The notes below the pieces were generated by a model, which worked only from the letters and a program-made list of their open reading frames with translations, did no database searches and had not been told where the DNA came from. From Verrucomicrobiota bacterium (GTDB lineage Bacteria; Verrucomicrobiota; Kiritimatiellia; JAAZAB01): a stretch of 22,052 bases of DNA. Below, piece after piece: positions 14,253 through 21,891 of the stretch (its first letter is position 1; each line of letters opens with the position of its first letter). The DNA lies in contig JAHIMN010000267.1 of assembly GCA_018896395.1 (NCBI GenBank), forward strand, positions 1-22,052, in the 5' to 3' direction. A program made the translations under genes and the position numbers.

Positions 14253-17012
14253 ATGAAAGGAAAAACAAAATCTGAAATCCGGGCAAACCGCCGCCGGCGG
14301 GTTTCGAGGTGTCAGCGAACCCTTTACGGCTGGGCATCGTGGAATGACCCGCCGACGCCGAGGAAGAAAGTTTCGCGGCCGCTGATCAACGTCTATTACC
14401 GCAACCATTTTGACCTCATCTGGCGACGCGGCTGGAAACGCAGCTATGAATACCTGGGGTTGTATTACCGGAGCTATGCCGACCTGGAGGACGCCATCAT
14501 TTCCCGGTGTCTGAAACTCGCCACCCGGCAAGGGGCGGCGTTCCAGGTCGAACAGGCGCTCTCCCTCCGGGAATACTTCCACCGGCATCCGAAGGCTTTG
14601 CCCGTTTTTTGCCGGCTTGCCCGGGCAGGACGGTTTTCGCTGTTGGGGGCGGGCGAGGCGATCATCGATGTGAACATGTGCAACGGCGAAACGATGGCCC
14701 GCAATCTGGCCTCCGGGACGTGGTATGCACGCGAGACACTGGGGTCAAGCGCTGCCATTGCCAATCATAGTGATGGATTTGGTTCATCGGCCCAGTTCCC
14801 GCAGGTGGCCCGCTTGTGCGGGATGAAGGGCATCGAAGGGCTGGGGTACTGCGTGCCGGATGGTCCGTACTGGCGGGGACTGGACGGTTCCACGGTGCTG
14901 GTGAAATTTGACTACCCGGGCGTCTTGTTTTCCTATGATCACTGTTACTACGAACCCTGCCTCGCTTGCCGCGGATATGGCCGGAGCGGTGGACGGGTGT
15001 GCCGGCCCTGTAAGGGAACCGGCTTGCGGCTGAGCCAAGGAACCTATCATCTTCGGGAATGGATCGAGCAATTAAACTCACCCGTGGGCCGTTACCTGGT
15101 CAGCTCGGAGGAAATGCTCCCGGATGAGGCGCTGCCGGGGCTGGTCGCGGCGCGCAATGCCGCAGGCAAGGAACGGTACCGGTGGCAGACGGCATTGGCC
15201 TTGATGCCGCTATTTGAAAAGGACCTGCGCCGCGTGGATGATCCGGACGTGAAGGTGTCGTCCCGCGTGGAGAACAATCCCACCGTGAGCGGGGTGCTCG
15301 TAAGCCGGATCCGCGTCAAACAGGCGGCGCGCCAGGCCGAAGGCTGGTTTTACACCGTCGAAAAGCTGGCTGCGCTGACCTCGCCGAACGGCGGGCAATC
15401 GTTTGCCGGGGACCTGGACCGGGTCTGGCTGGATCTACCGCTGCTCTTCTTTCACGATGCGATCACCGGCACGCACAATGACATCGCCTCGCAGGAGTTA
15501 CTGGATACGGCCCGGGGCGTTGTGACCCGCGCGCAAACGATTGCGGAGCGGGCCGGCGCACGCGCCCTGCGGGGTGCGCGCCGGATCCTCAACTGGAAGG
15601 GCCCGGGAACCGTGGCGGTCTTCAATCCCCATAGTTTTCGGGCCTCCCTGCCGGTGGAAATTCCCGCGCAGGGCAACGGGTATCGCGTTACGGACCGGGG
15701 CGGAAATCCATTGCCGGTGTATCGCGAGCCGTCTTGCCAGGATCCACCGTTGCCCGGCATCTCCATTGTGGGTCCGGATTACTGGAAGAAACGCGGAAGC
15801 GAAGTCCCGCGGACGCTGGGGTTCGTGGCGGAGAATGTACCGCCGATGAGTTTCAAGGTTTTCCATATTGCCCCGAGGAGCGCCGCGCGGAAAACGGCCT
15901 TGAACGGCACGGTGGAAATGGGCGGGTACCGGCTGAAATGGAACGATCAGGGCGTGCAATCCATTGTCGAACAGAAAGGTGGCCGGGAGTTGCTCAACCG
16001 CAGGCGCGGTCCGGCCGGACATCTGATTCTGGAACAGGACATTGGCGACCCTTGGACCACGCGGAGCATGGATCGGCCGCGGACGTCCTGTTTGAACATG
16101 TCGCGCTGCCTGGGGGCTTTCCGGTCAGACGATGCCGTGGCGCTGCATTTCGCCGGCAAACCCGGTGACCACCTGCCCTTTGGCGCCGAAATCGACCATG
16201 ATACGTTCGGCTTGCAGTGGTATCAAACCGTGCGACTGATTCGCCGCCTGCCATGCCTTCTTTTCGACCTGGAAGTTTTTTGGCAGTCCGTCAACCACCG
16301 GCTCCGGGTGGCGTTCCCGTCCCGCTCGACAACCGACCGGGGGATTTACAAGATTCCCTACGGAGTACTTACCCGCGAGCGCTATGAAATGACGTCCGCG
16401 GCGTTTGGCACGGCCAATGGCGATTGGCCGGCGACGTGGTTCGCCGCCACCGAACCCAGCGGTTCCACGCCGGGCCTGGCTGTCATCAATACGGGCACGC
16501 CATCCGTCCGGATCGAAAACGGCGTGCTGCTGTATTCCGTTCTGCGTTCGCCCGGCTTTGGGCATTGCCTGTTCCGCTACGCGCAGGAGTATCCCATGCC
16601 CACCGCCGAAATCCGTGACGGCGGCCACCACCGCTTTCGGTTTGCCCTCATGCCATACACGGGAAAGAACCTGCCGGAGGTGCTGAAGGCAAGTTGCGTC
16701 TTGAACCATCCCGCGCTGACGTGGCAGGTTCCTGCCCACACCCGCGATTGGATCAGCAGCCTGCGAGTGGATGAACCGGGGGTTTATGTGACTGCCGTGA
16801 AACCGTGCCACGACGGCCACGGAATGGCCCTGCGGATGGTCGAGCAGCTCGGTCAGGAACGGGAAGTCGCCGTATACCTGCCGGAGGGCGTCACCCGGGT
16901 CCAGACGGCCAACCTGCTGGAGGAAACGGACGGGGAAATCGCGGTCTGCGGCCGGCACGTGCGGATCCGGATGAAGCCCTATCAAATCCGCACGCTGTTG
17001 CTGAGGAAATAG
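14253..17012 (+). CDS. GH38 alpha-mannosidase homologue with Cys4 (DnaJ-like) insertion, 919 aa
   Basis: GH38 enzymes are zinc-dependent retaining alpha-mannosidases. The zinc/active-site signature is present: N-H-F-D-L-I-W (His52, Asp54, Trp57), then I-I-D-V-N-M-C-N-G-E-T, S-D-G-F-G-S-S-A-Q-F-P-Q with Asp174 as expected nucleophile, and F-F-H-D-A-I-T-G-T with His401. Length is close to that of cytosolic GH38 enzymes. Odd features: residues 236-257 hold C-L-A-C...V-C-R-P-C-K-G-T-G, a CxxC...CxxCxGxG zinc-knuckle pattern not expected in GH38, and the first 42 residues are very basic (14 Lys/Arg). There is no signal peptide. No other in-frame ATG lies nearby (in-frame TGA at 14235), and no good Shine-Dalgarno is visible; the gene starts 19 bases after the previous stop, so translational coupling is likely. 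Probable role is hydrolysis of imported alpha-mannosides, which is inferred. Confidence 0.82.
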   Translation: MKGKTKSEIRANRRRRVSRCQRTLYGWASWNDPPTPRKKVSRPLINVYYRNHFDLIWRRGWKRSYEYLGLYYRSYADLEDAIISRCLKLATRQGAAFQVEQALSLREYFHRHPKALPVFCRLARAGRFSLLGAGEAIIDVNMCNGETMARNLASGTWYARETLGSSAAIANHSDGFGSSAQFPQVARLCGMKGIEGLGYCVPDGPYWRGLDGSTVLVKFDYPGVLFSYDHCYYEPCLACRGYGRSGGRVCRPCKGTGLRLSQGTYHLREWIEQLNSPVGRYLVSSEEMLPDEALPGLVAARNAAGKERYRWQTALALMPLFEKDLRRVDDPDVKVSSRVENNPTVSGVLVSRIRVKQAARQAEGWFYTVEKLAALTSPNGGQSFAGDLDRVWLDLPLLFFHDAITGTHNDIASQELLDTARGVVTRAQTIAERAGARALRGARRILNWKGPGTVAVFNPHSFRASLPVEIPAQGNGYRVTDRGGNPLPVYREPSCQDPPLPGISIVGPDYWKKRGSEVPRTLGFVAENVPPMSFKVFHIAPRSAARKTALNGTVEMGGYRLKWNDQGVQSIVEQKGGRELLNRRRGPAGHLILEQDIGDPWTTRSMDRPRTSCLNMSRCLGAFRSDDAVALHFAGKPGDHLPFGAEIDHDTFGLQWYQTVRLIRRLPCLLFDLEVFWQSVNHRLRVAFPSRSTTDRGIYKIPYGVLTRERYEMTSAAFGTANGDWPATWFAATEPSGSTPGLAVINTGTPSVRIENGVLLYSVLRSPGFGHCLFRYAQEYPMPTAEIRDGGHHRFRFALMPYTGKNLPEVLKASCVLNHPALTWQVPAHTRDWISSLRVDEPGVYVTAVKPCHDGHGMALRMVEQLGQEREVAVYLPEGVTRVQTANLLEETDGEIAVCGRHVRIRMKPYQIRTLLLRK

Positions 17013-17054
17013 CCGCGATGACCGTCGCATGAATTTTTTCAAGGAGGAATCCGA

Positions 17055-18005
17055 ATGAAATGTGTTCTGGCTTTGGACGCCGGAGGGACCAAGTGTGATG
17101 CCCTTCTGGTGAAGACCGACGGGGAGGCCCTGGCGATGGGGAACCACACCATCCCGGGGATCAGCGGTCGCAGCCGCGATGCAATCACCGCGGTCGCTGA
17201 GCAAGTCCTGAAACCTCTCGGGGTAAGGATCGATGCCCTGCATGTGGCCTGTGTGGACAAATGCAGCCTGCCGACGCCCGTTTTCCCTCGCCTGGGGTTC
17301 GGGCGGTTCGAACTCCACATCTTCACGGAGTTTGACGGCCCCCTGTGCCTGGTCAACGCGGCGTACGGCATGGTGGTCCTCTCGGGCACCGGCGCATTGG
17401 TCTGGATAAGGACCCGTGACGGACGGGAATTTTCGTTGGATGGCATGGGGCCGCTGGTGGGTGACTTTGGCAGCGGCTACTACATTGGATCACTGGCCAT
17501 CCGGGCGGCAACCAGGTCGACCTGGCATCCGGACTACAAGACCTCCCTCGAACAGGCGGTTTTGCGCGCTTCGCAGGTTCGCGAAATCATCCACCTCAAT
17601 GACCTAACCCAGGACCGCTCCGGGGTCGCCGCCCTCGCTCCAGTTGTCGACGCGGAAGCCAATGCGGGAGATCGCATGGCCATTCAAATCATGGAAGAAG
17701 CCGCCGCCAGCATGGTCGCCACGATCCGGGGCATGGTGACGAAGAGTGGAATTTCCAGCGAGTCGTATGCGATGGTGGGAACGGGCGGAGTGGTCATGAA
17801 CTCGAAGATTTACTGGGAACAGGTTTGCCGCCTCGTTCGAGAGTTTGCGCCCGGCCTACGTCCGATGCGCTGTCCGCTGCCGCCGGTGGCCGGGATTGCG
17901 CTCGCTACCTTGCTTCGGCTGGGGTCGCCAGACCCGGCCAGTCTGCGCGCCAGGCTGTTCGATACCACGAAAGTTTTGATGCAGGCACGAAAGCAGCAGG
18001 CCTAA
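17055..18005 (+). CDS. BadF/BcrA-type sugar kinase (N-acetylglucosamine kinase-like), 316 aa
   Basis: An AAGGAGG at 17041-17047, seven bases before the ATG, is the strongest ribosome site in the window. The protein has the ASKHA fold signatures: phosphate-1 loop D-A-G-G-T-K (Asp8 to Lys13), phosphate-2 S-G-T-G (110-113), G-D-F-G-S-G (136-141) typical of NAGK-like proteins, and an adenosine motif V-G-T-G-G-V. Asp94 in T-E-F-D-G lies 17 residues before the S-G-T-G glycines and is the likely catalytic base. Length (316 aa) is normal. It would phosphorylate a hexose or N-acetylhexosamine in the cytosol with ATP; the exact sugar is inferred from family only. It lies 42 bp after the GH38-like gene and 30 bp before the GH36-like gene, so the three probably form one operon that releases and traps the sugar. 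Confidence 0.8.
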   Translation: MKCVLALDAGGTKCDALLVKTDGEALAMGNHTIPGISGRSRDAITAVAEQVLKPLGVRIDALHVACVDKCSLPTPVFPRLGFGRFELHIFTEFDGPLCLVNAAYGMVVLSGTGALVWIRTRDGREFSLDGMGPLVGDFGSGYYIGSLAIRAATRSTWHPDYKTSLEQAVLRASQVREIIHLNDLTQDRSGVAALAPVVDAEANAGDRMAIQIMEEAAASMVATIRGMVTKSGISSESYAMVGTGGVVMNSKIYWEQVCRLVREFAPGLRPMRCPLPPVAGIALATLLRLGSPDPASLRARLFDTTKVLMQARKQQA

Positions 18006-18035
18006 CCCCCGAGGCCCATTAATCCAGGAGGCGCT

Positions 18036-20294
18036 ATGCCCAAATCAGCCAACCCGAAGCGAGCCCGTCACCCCGCCCGTTTGAAAACAAAAGTTCACCG
18101 CGTAGGCGCAAGCCCTGGTCCGTCGGCGCGAAGCACCCGAACGATTAAACTTGGAAAACATGTTCGGATGGAGATCGTGTCCAAGGACGGTGCTTGGCAG
18201 GGACTGGGCCGGGTCTGGATTGACGGGGTTCTGCTTCGGAGCGCGGATTGTCCCATTGCCATCCGCATCGATACGCCCGAAGGCCTGGTATACACCCGTC
18301 TGGAAATCGAGAAGGTGAGCGTCTCACGGAAAGGCGCGGTTGCCGTCCGAATGCGGGCGGTTGGTTACCCGTGGGCGCGGAGCGAATACCATGACGAATA
18401 CAACCAGCCCATGATTCATCCGGGTCTTCCTCCCGAAGGAGTGGTGGATCGGGTTGTGCTCTACCTCAAGCCGGTGACGACGTCGCTGGCGGGACGGGAG
18501 TGGCATGGTTTTTCGTATGTCGTCACATATGAGAGCAAGAGCCGGAATATCCACCGCATCCTGATATTGGCCACGTGGGAGATCGGGGGATCGATCGTCG
18601 GCAACACGGTGTTGCATCAGGGACAGTTGAATCCGCCGGTGTACCGGGGATCGAAGCGGCGTCTCTTCACCACGACCTGTCTCAAAACCCTGGCCCAGTA
18701 TGGAACCCCGCAGGGGGTTTCGTTCCAGCTCGGGCCGCGTGGCGGTTCACTCCAGACGTTCGATTTTCAGTATTCCCGGGACGGCGCCCTCTTCATGTAT
18801 TGGCCCGAATTCGACAGCATTGCGAGCCTCCTGGAATCCCCGCCCGGCTCCGATCTCTTGCACGTGGTCGATGAGCACCGTTTCGCGCTTACCCGGAAGG
18901 CCCAGTCGTTGCCGAAGTCGATCCTGTTTTCGCTCGGCAAGCTGGAGGAGCGCGAGGCGCGCGATTTGTGGTGGGAAATCTATCAGGCGGTGAACGGCGG
19001 AATTCGCGCGGCCTTTGGCGTGAAGGAAACCCTGGTTACGGCGGCCGGCGGGGGCGGTTGCGACTTACCCCAATATGTTCGTGACCGGCGGGTGAAAATG
19101 AAGATTCTCGGCGAGGAGGTCGATCCGGCCGAAGCGCTGTATCGTTATGCGGATCGCGTCATTCCGCTGCTTCCCAAGCTGGGGGCGCGAAGCGCGGGCC
19201 TGTTTGTCACCGACAATGACGTGACCGCGTTCGGGCTGGAATGCAAGCTGGATGGTGGAATTCACGGTGAACTTCACGTTGCCAGCATTTGTGCAACGCA
19301 CCGCTTTTTCCCGTCCGAATTCTGGGGCGGCATCAAGGCTTGGCGCTACATGGCGGACCAGGCCCACGCCCACGGCCTGGCGGTGGGCCACTGGTTTGCC
19401 CCGCATTTCTCCTCCAAGGCGCCTTTTCTCAAGGAGCACCCGGAATACCTGATGACGGGCGTGGAGACGCATTGGTACGGCGGCGGCTACGGACACGGTC
19501 ATCGGGCGGCAATCGTGACCGCGGACTGGAACACCGGGATCTACCAGTTGGTGTTGGACGATCTGAAACGGTGGAAGGAAGAGGGGGGCCTGGACTTCCT
19601 GTTCACGGATTCCTGGCCCAACATGGCGCTGTTGCCCGTGAACTACGCGGCGGGAATGCGCACCAACTTCAGGGCGCTCGGCCGCCTGTATGCGGATCTG
19701 CAGAAAATTGGTGTCCTGCGCCATTCGTTCGAGGGCATTTCGCCCTTTGGCATTTCTCACTTCGGCGCCTGCGACATGCGCGGCGACCTTTTGGAGGAGA
19801 AGCAGGGAGTGGCCGGCCAGAACGACTTTGGCTGGTGGGTGGGGGAGGAGGACATGGCCTTCAACATCCAATTCCTCCTCGAACCCCGAAAAAGGACGGA
19901 AGCGGAAATGCACGAAATTATTTTTCGCTGCATGGCAAATCGGTCGGGAATGAGCTATGCCCCCACCACGCCGGCTCCGGAGCTGGGCAAAGGCGTGTGC
20001 CGGATAAAGGAATCGTGGGACATCCTGAACCGGATCTACGAGCAGGCCCTTCCCCACATGAAAATCCGGCGGCTTTTGTCCCAGAAACTGGGCGTACGCT
20101 GGCTGGATGGTGAGGTTCAGCTCATGTGGGTGTACGCGCCTTGCTACAGTTCGGTCTCGTGCGGATGCCGCGTTGAGCGATTGGACGGAAGCAGCACCAC
20201 GCCGCTTCGCCACGAAGGACGGATTCTTTTCGAGGCCGGACGGGTGTACCGGATCACCGGGAGCGATCTGGTGGAGGTGCATCCCGCAACATGA
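18036..20294 (+). CDS. GH36/GH27-like (clan GH-D) hydrolase homologue, 752 aa
   Basis: An AGGAGG at 18026-18031 lies four bases before the ATG. Residues about 44-310 look like the N-terminal beta-supersandwich of GH36-type enzymes; about 380-690 form a TIM barrel. Barrel signs are the W-R-Y-M-A-D-Q-A-H-A-H-G-L-A-V-G-H-W-F-A-P pattern (Trp453), E-H-P-E-Y-L-M and L-D-F-L-F-T-D-S-W with Asp525 where clan GH-D has its nucleophile. The acid/base cannot be fixed (G-E-E-D, about residue 605, is one option). Residues 1-43 contain 12 Lys/Arg and no acidic residue, so there is a basic tail instead of a signal peptide, and the protein should be cytosolic. The closest family is alpha-galactosidase/alpha-N-acetylgalactosaminidase-like; specificity is not known. 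It is likely to work with the kinase and the GH38 homologue. Confidence 0.7.
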   Translation: MPKSANPKRARHPARLKTKVHRVGASPGPSARSTRTIKLGKHVRMEIVSKDGAWQGLGRVWIDGVLLRSADCPIAIRIDTPEGLVYTRLEIEKVSVSRKGAVAVRMRAVGYPWARSEYHDEYNQPMIHPGLPPEGVVDRVVLYLKPVTTSLAGREWHGFSYVVTYESKSRNIHRILILATWEIGGSIVGNTVLHQGQLNPPVYRGSKRRLFTTTCLKTLAQYGTPQGVSFQLGPRGGSLQTFDFQYSRDGALFMYWPEFDSIASLLESPPGSDLLHVVDEHRFALTRKAQSLPKSILFSLGKLEEREARDLWWEIYQAVNGGIRAAFGVKETLVTAAGGGGCDLPQYVRDRRVKMKILGEEVDPAEALYRYADRVIPLLPKLGARSAGLFVTDNDVTAFGLECKLDGGIHGELHVASICATHRFFPSEFWGGIKAWRYMADQAHAHGLAVGHWFAPHFSSKAPFLKEHPEYLMTGVETHWYGGGYGHGHRAAIVTADWNTGIYQLVLDDLKRWKEEGGLDFLFTDSWPNMALLPVNYAAGMRTNFRALGRLYADLQKIGVLRHSFEGISPFGISHFGACDMRGDLLEEKQGVAGQNDFGWWVGEEDMAFNIQFLLEPRKRTEAEMHEIIFRCMANRSGMSYAPTTPAPELGKGVCRIKESWDILNRIYEQALPHMKIRRLLSQKLGVRWLDGEVQLMWVYAPCYSSVSCGCRVERLDGSSTTPLRHEGRILFEAGRVYRITGSDLVEVHPAT

Positions 20295-20302
20295 CTTTCA
20301 CA

Positions 20303-20497
20303 GGTGTCCGTGCATATATGCATTATTTGGCGGAGGGATTTAATCTCCGGGGTCTCCCGATCCCGGAAGGTTTTTACCGCACGACTTACCTTGCTACGGT
20401 CCCCCATCTCCAACCGACGGCAGACCCATTCATCACTAACCGTCGTATGCGACTTCACAAACCACACTATGAGTTTTTTGGCAACCTCGTTTTGCAT
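20303..20497 (-). pseudogene. Remnant of REP-associated (IS200-like) transposase, C-terminal HTH tail
   Basis: Read from 20497 down to 20303, the minus strand encodes about 65 residues with a helix-turn-helix tail: K-K-L-I-V-W-F-V-K-S-H-T-T-V-S-D-E-W-V-C, then R-L-E-M-G-D-R-S-K-V-S-R-A-V and M-H-I-C-T-D. This resembles the C-terminal extension of large IS200-like/REP-associated tyrosine transposases of the PVC group (T-T-V-x-x-x-W-I-A-x-R-L-x-M-G). The catalytic HUH N-terminal domain is absent: the upstream side runs straight into an unrelated palindromic element. Also, no stop follows the tail before the frame enters the antisense of the 18036 gene. It is thus a fragment. The family call rests on memory of the motif. 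Confidence 0.5.
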
Positions 20498-20508
20498 ATA
20501 TGCACGGA
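20307..20508. repeat. 16-bp inverted repeats bounding the transposase remnant
   Basis: TCCGTGCATATATGCA (20307-20322) and its exact complement, TGCATATATGCACGGA (20493-20508), sit at the two ends of the transposase remnant. Each contains the 12-bp palindrome TGCATATATGCA. The arrangement suggests a small mobile unit, or a duplicated end, carrying the tail. Confidence 0.65.
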
Positions 20509-20659
20509 CTGACCCGAATGGCGCTAAGATAAGCTCGTTTTCACATCCAGAACGGCGGCGGAAGCCCGCCGCCCTCCATAAAACACCAGCGTTTTCCACT
20601 TGGAGGGCGGGCGGCCTCGACCGCCGCGAGCTTATCTTAGCGCCATTCCGGACTGACCC
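20505..20659. mobile_element. MITE-like element with 22-bp perfect inverted termini and 11-bp direct repeats
   Basis: Perfect 22-bp inverted repeats lie at 20516-20537 (starting GAATGGCGCTAAGATAAG) and 20627-20648. Inside, a second imperfect palindrome of GC-rich sequence (GGCGGCGG...CCGCCGCC; GGAGGGCGGGCGG) continues the fold, so the 133 bp could form one long hairpin. The direct repeat CGGACTGACCC is placed exactly outside each end (20505-20515 and 20649-20659), like a target-site duplication. It contains no gene. It lies between the transposase remnant and the promoter of the regulator. A repeat driven by a REP-associated transposase is the other reading; in that case the direct repeat is part of the element. 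Confidence 0.65.
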
Positions 20660-20690
20660 CTACCCCCAAACGGAAATTGCAATTGGCGGC

Positions 20691-20719
20691 TTGACATGAA
20701 ATCAGATGTTGGGTTATAG
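20691..20719 (+). promoter_or_regulatory. Sigma-70 promoter of the regulator gene
   Basis: TTGACA (20691-20696) is a perfect -35 box, and TTATAG (20714-20719) is a good -10 at the ideal 17-bp spacing. The transcript would begin near 20726, giving a leader of about 45 bases. Just after the -10, TTTGTCA (20720-20726) and TTTGGCA (20731-20737) are 11 bp apart, about one helical turn, and TTTTGACA follows at 20748. These could be sites for autoregulation, which is a guess. Confidence 0.7.
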
Positions 20720-20769
20720 TTTGTCAGAAGTTTGGCAATAGTATTAATTTTGACAAGGCGAGCAAGGAA

Positions 20770-21891
20770 ATGAGCGTTTTTACGGTCTCTTTGAAACAGG
20801 CGCCGCTGGCGGTTGAACAAGTGCGTGGACAAGTTCTGGAAATGCTTGCGACCGGCGATTACAAATCCGGGGACCGGCTGGTCTCTGAGAAGAAGCTTGC
20901 CGAAATTCTTGGCTCCAATCATGTAACGGTGCGCAAGGCCCTGTTGCAAATCGCGCGCGACGGTTTCATTAAGCGCCGTCCCCGAAGTGGGACCTATGTT
21001 TGCCGGGTCCCTTCGTTTGAGAATGTGGGAAAATTTACGCTTGTGACGTTGGTCATGCGGACCCGCGGGCATTTGTACGCGGACATGAGTTCGGAGTTCT
21101 GCCGGCAACTGCAACGGTCGAAACGGATGCCGGTGCTTGCCTCCTACGAGAAACTGGGCGATCTGAAACATGTGGCCGCCTGTGTCGGCGATGCCATTGA
21201 CATGGGCTGCCGGGAATTGATCATTGAGCCGGGCGTTTTCTCGTTTGATGAATTGAAAACCATGGTGACGAAGGATTTGTCGCGCCGGTTGAACGGGGTT
21301 GTATGGGTTCAGTTGATGGGCGAGTTTACCGTGCCGGGCGACAGCGTCTGCCTGGACCTTGAGGACGTCGCGGGCGAGGTCGTCGACCACTTGGTTTCCC
21401 GCGGGCACCGGCGGATCACAGCGCTGACGCACGGCACTGATCCACTGCGCCCTGCCGGCTGCCCAAGCGGTGGTACGCGGTTCGCGGAGGTGTTTCTGGC
21501 GGCCATGGCCGAGGCGGGCTTGGCCAAGTCGGCCGACGTGGTATGGCGGCTGGGAGAAGAAGACGCCCAAAAAAGGCAACTCAAAGAGATGTTGAACAAC
21601 GATCGGCGGCCGACCGCCGTTTTTGCATGTGCCGACTGGGACGCGGTTAAGGCAAAGGATGCGGCCGAGGAGTTGGGCCTGCGTGTTCCCGAGGATTTGG
21701 CGATTGTGGGTTTTTTCAACACCCCATGGGCTGATCGGTACAATCTAACCAGCGTTTCGCCGGAGATCCCGTCCGTGGTCCGGGAGGCGATCCGTCTGTC
21801 GGCCGCTCCGGACAAGGAACGTGTGAACAGACGCATCGTGCAGGTGAAAACCAAGTTGATTGTGCGTGAGAGCAGTGGGGGGCGGCAATGA
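20770..21891 (+). CDS. GntR-type winged HTH + LacI-like sensor transcriptional regulator, 373 aa
   Basis: Residues about 13-82 form a GntR winged helix-turn-helix: S-G-D-R-L-V-S-E-K-K-L-A-E-I-L-G, N-H-V-T-V-R-K-A-L, and the wing R-P-R-S-G-T-Y-V. Residues about 90-355 are a periplasmic-binding-protein-like sugar-sensing domain as in LacI: H-L-V-S-R-G-H-R-R-I, R-P-T-A-V-F-A-C-A-D, G-L-R-V-P-E-D-L-A-I-V-G-F. This is the same domain order as in AraR of Bacillus. It probably binds DNA as a dimer and responds to a sugar derived from the locus substrate. The ATG is preceded by AAGGA at 20764-20768 (close) and AAGG at 20755-20758. Its stop overlaps the next start (ATGA), so it is translated with the following gene. 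Confidence 0.85.
   Translation: MSVFTVSLKQAPLAVEQVRGQVLEMLATGDYKSGDRLVSEKKLAEILGSNHVTVRKALLQIARDGFIKRRPRSGTYVCRVPSFENVGKFTLVTLVMRTRGHLYADMSSEFCRQLQRSKRMPVLASYEKLGDLKHVAACVGDAIDMGCRELIIEPGVFSFDELKTMVTKDLSRRLNGVVWVQLMGEFTVPGDSVCLDLEDVAGEVVDHLVSRGHRRITALTHGTDPLRPAGCPSGGTRFAEVFLAAMAEAGLAKSADVVWRLGEEDAQKRQLKEMLNNDRRPTAVFACADWDAVKAKDAAEELGLRVPEDLAIVGFFNTPWADRYNLTSVSPEIPSVVREAIRLSAAPDKERVNRRIVQVKTKLIVRESSGGRQ

Noticed and set aside
16125..17318. Long minus-strand frame of about 397 codons
   Set aside because: It is antisense to the GH38-like and kinase genes, which have clear motifs. High GC content produces such shadow frames.
17334..17390. Loss of the catalytic Asp in the kinase (V-N-A-A where V-N-D-A is common)
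   Set aside because: Asp94 in T-E-F-D-G lies at about the right distance from S-G-T-G, so the active-site Asp is probably present.
19065..20282. Long minus-strand frame of about 405 codons
   Set aside because: It is antisense to the GH36-like gene; its composition is shadow-like and it has no recognisable domain.
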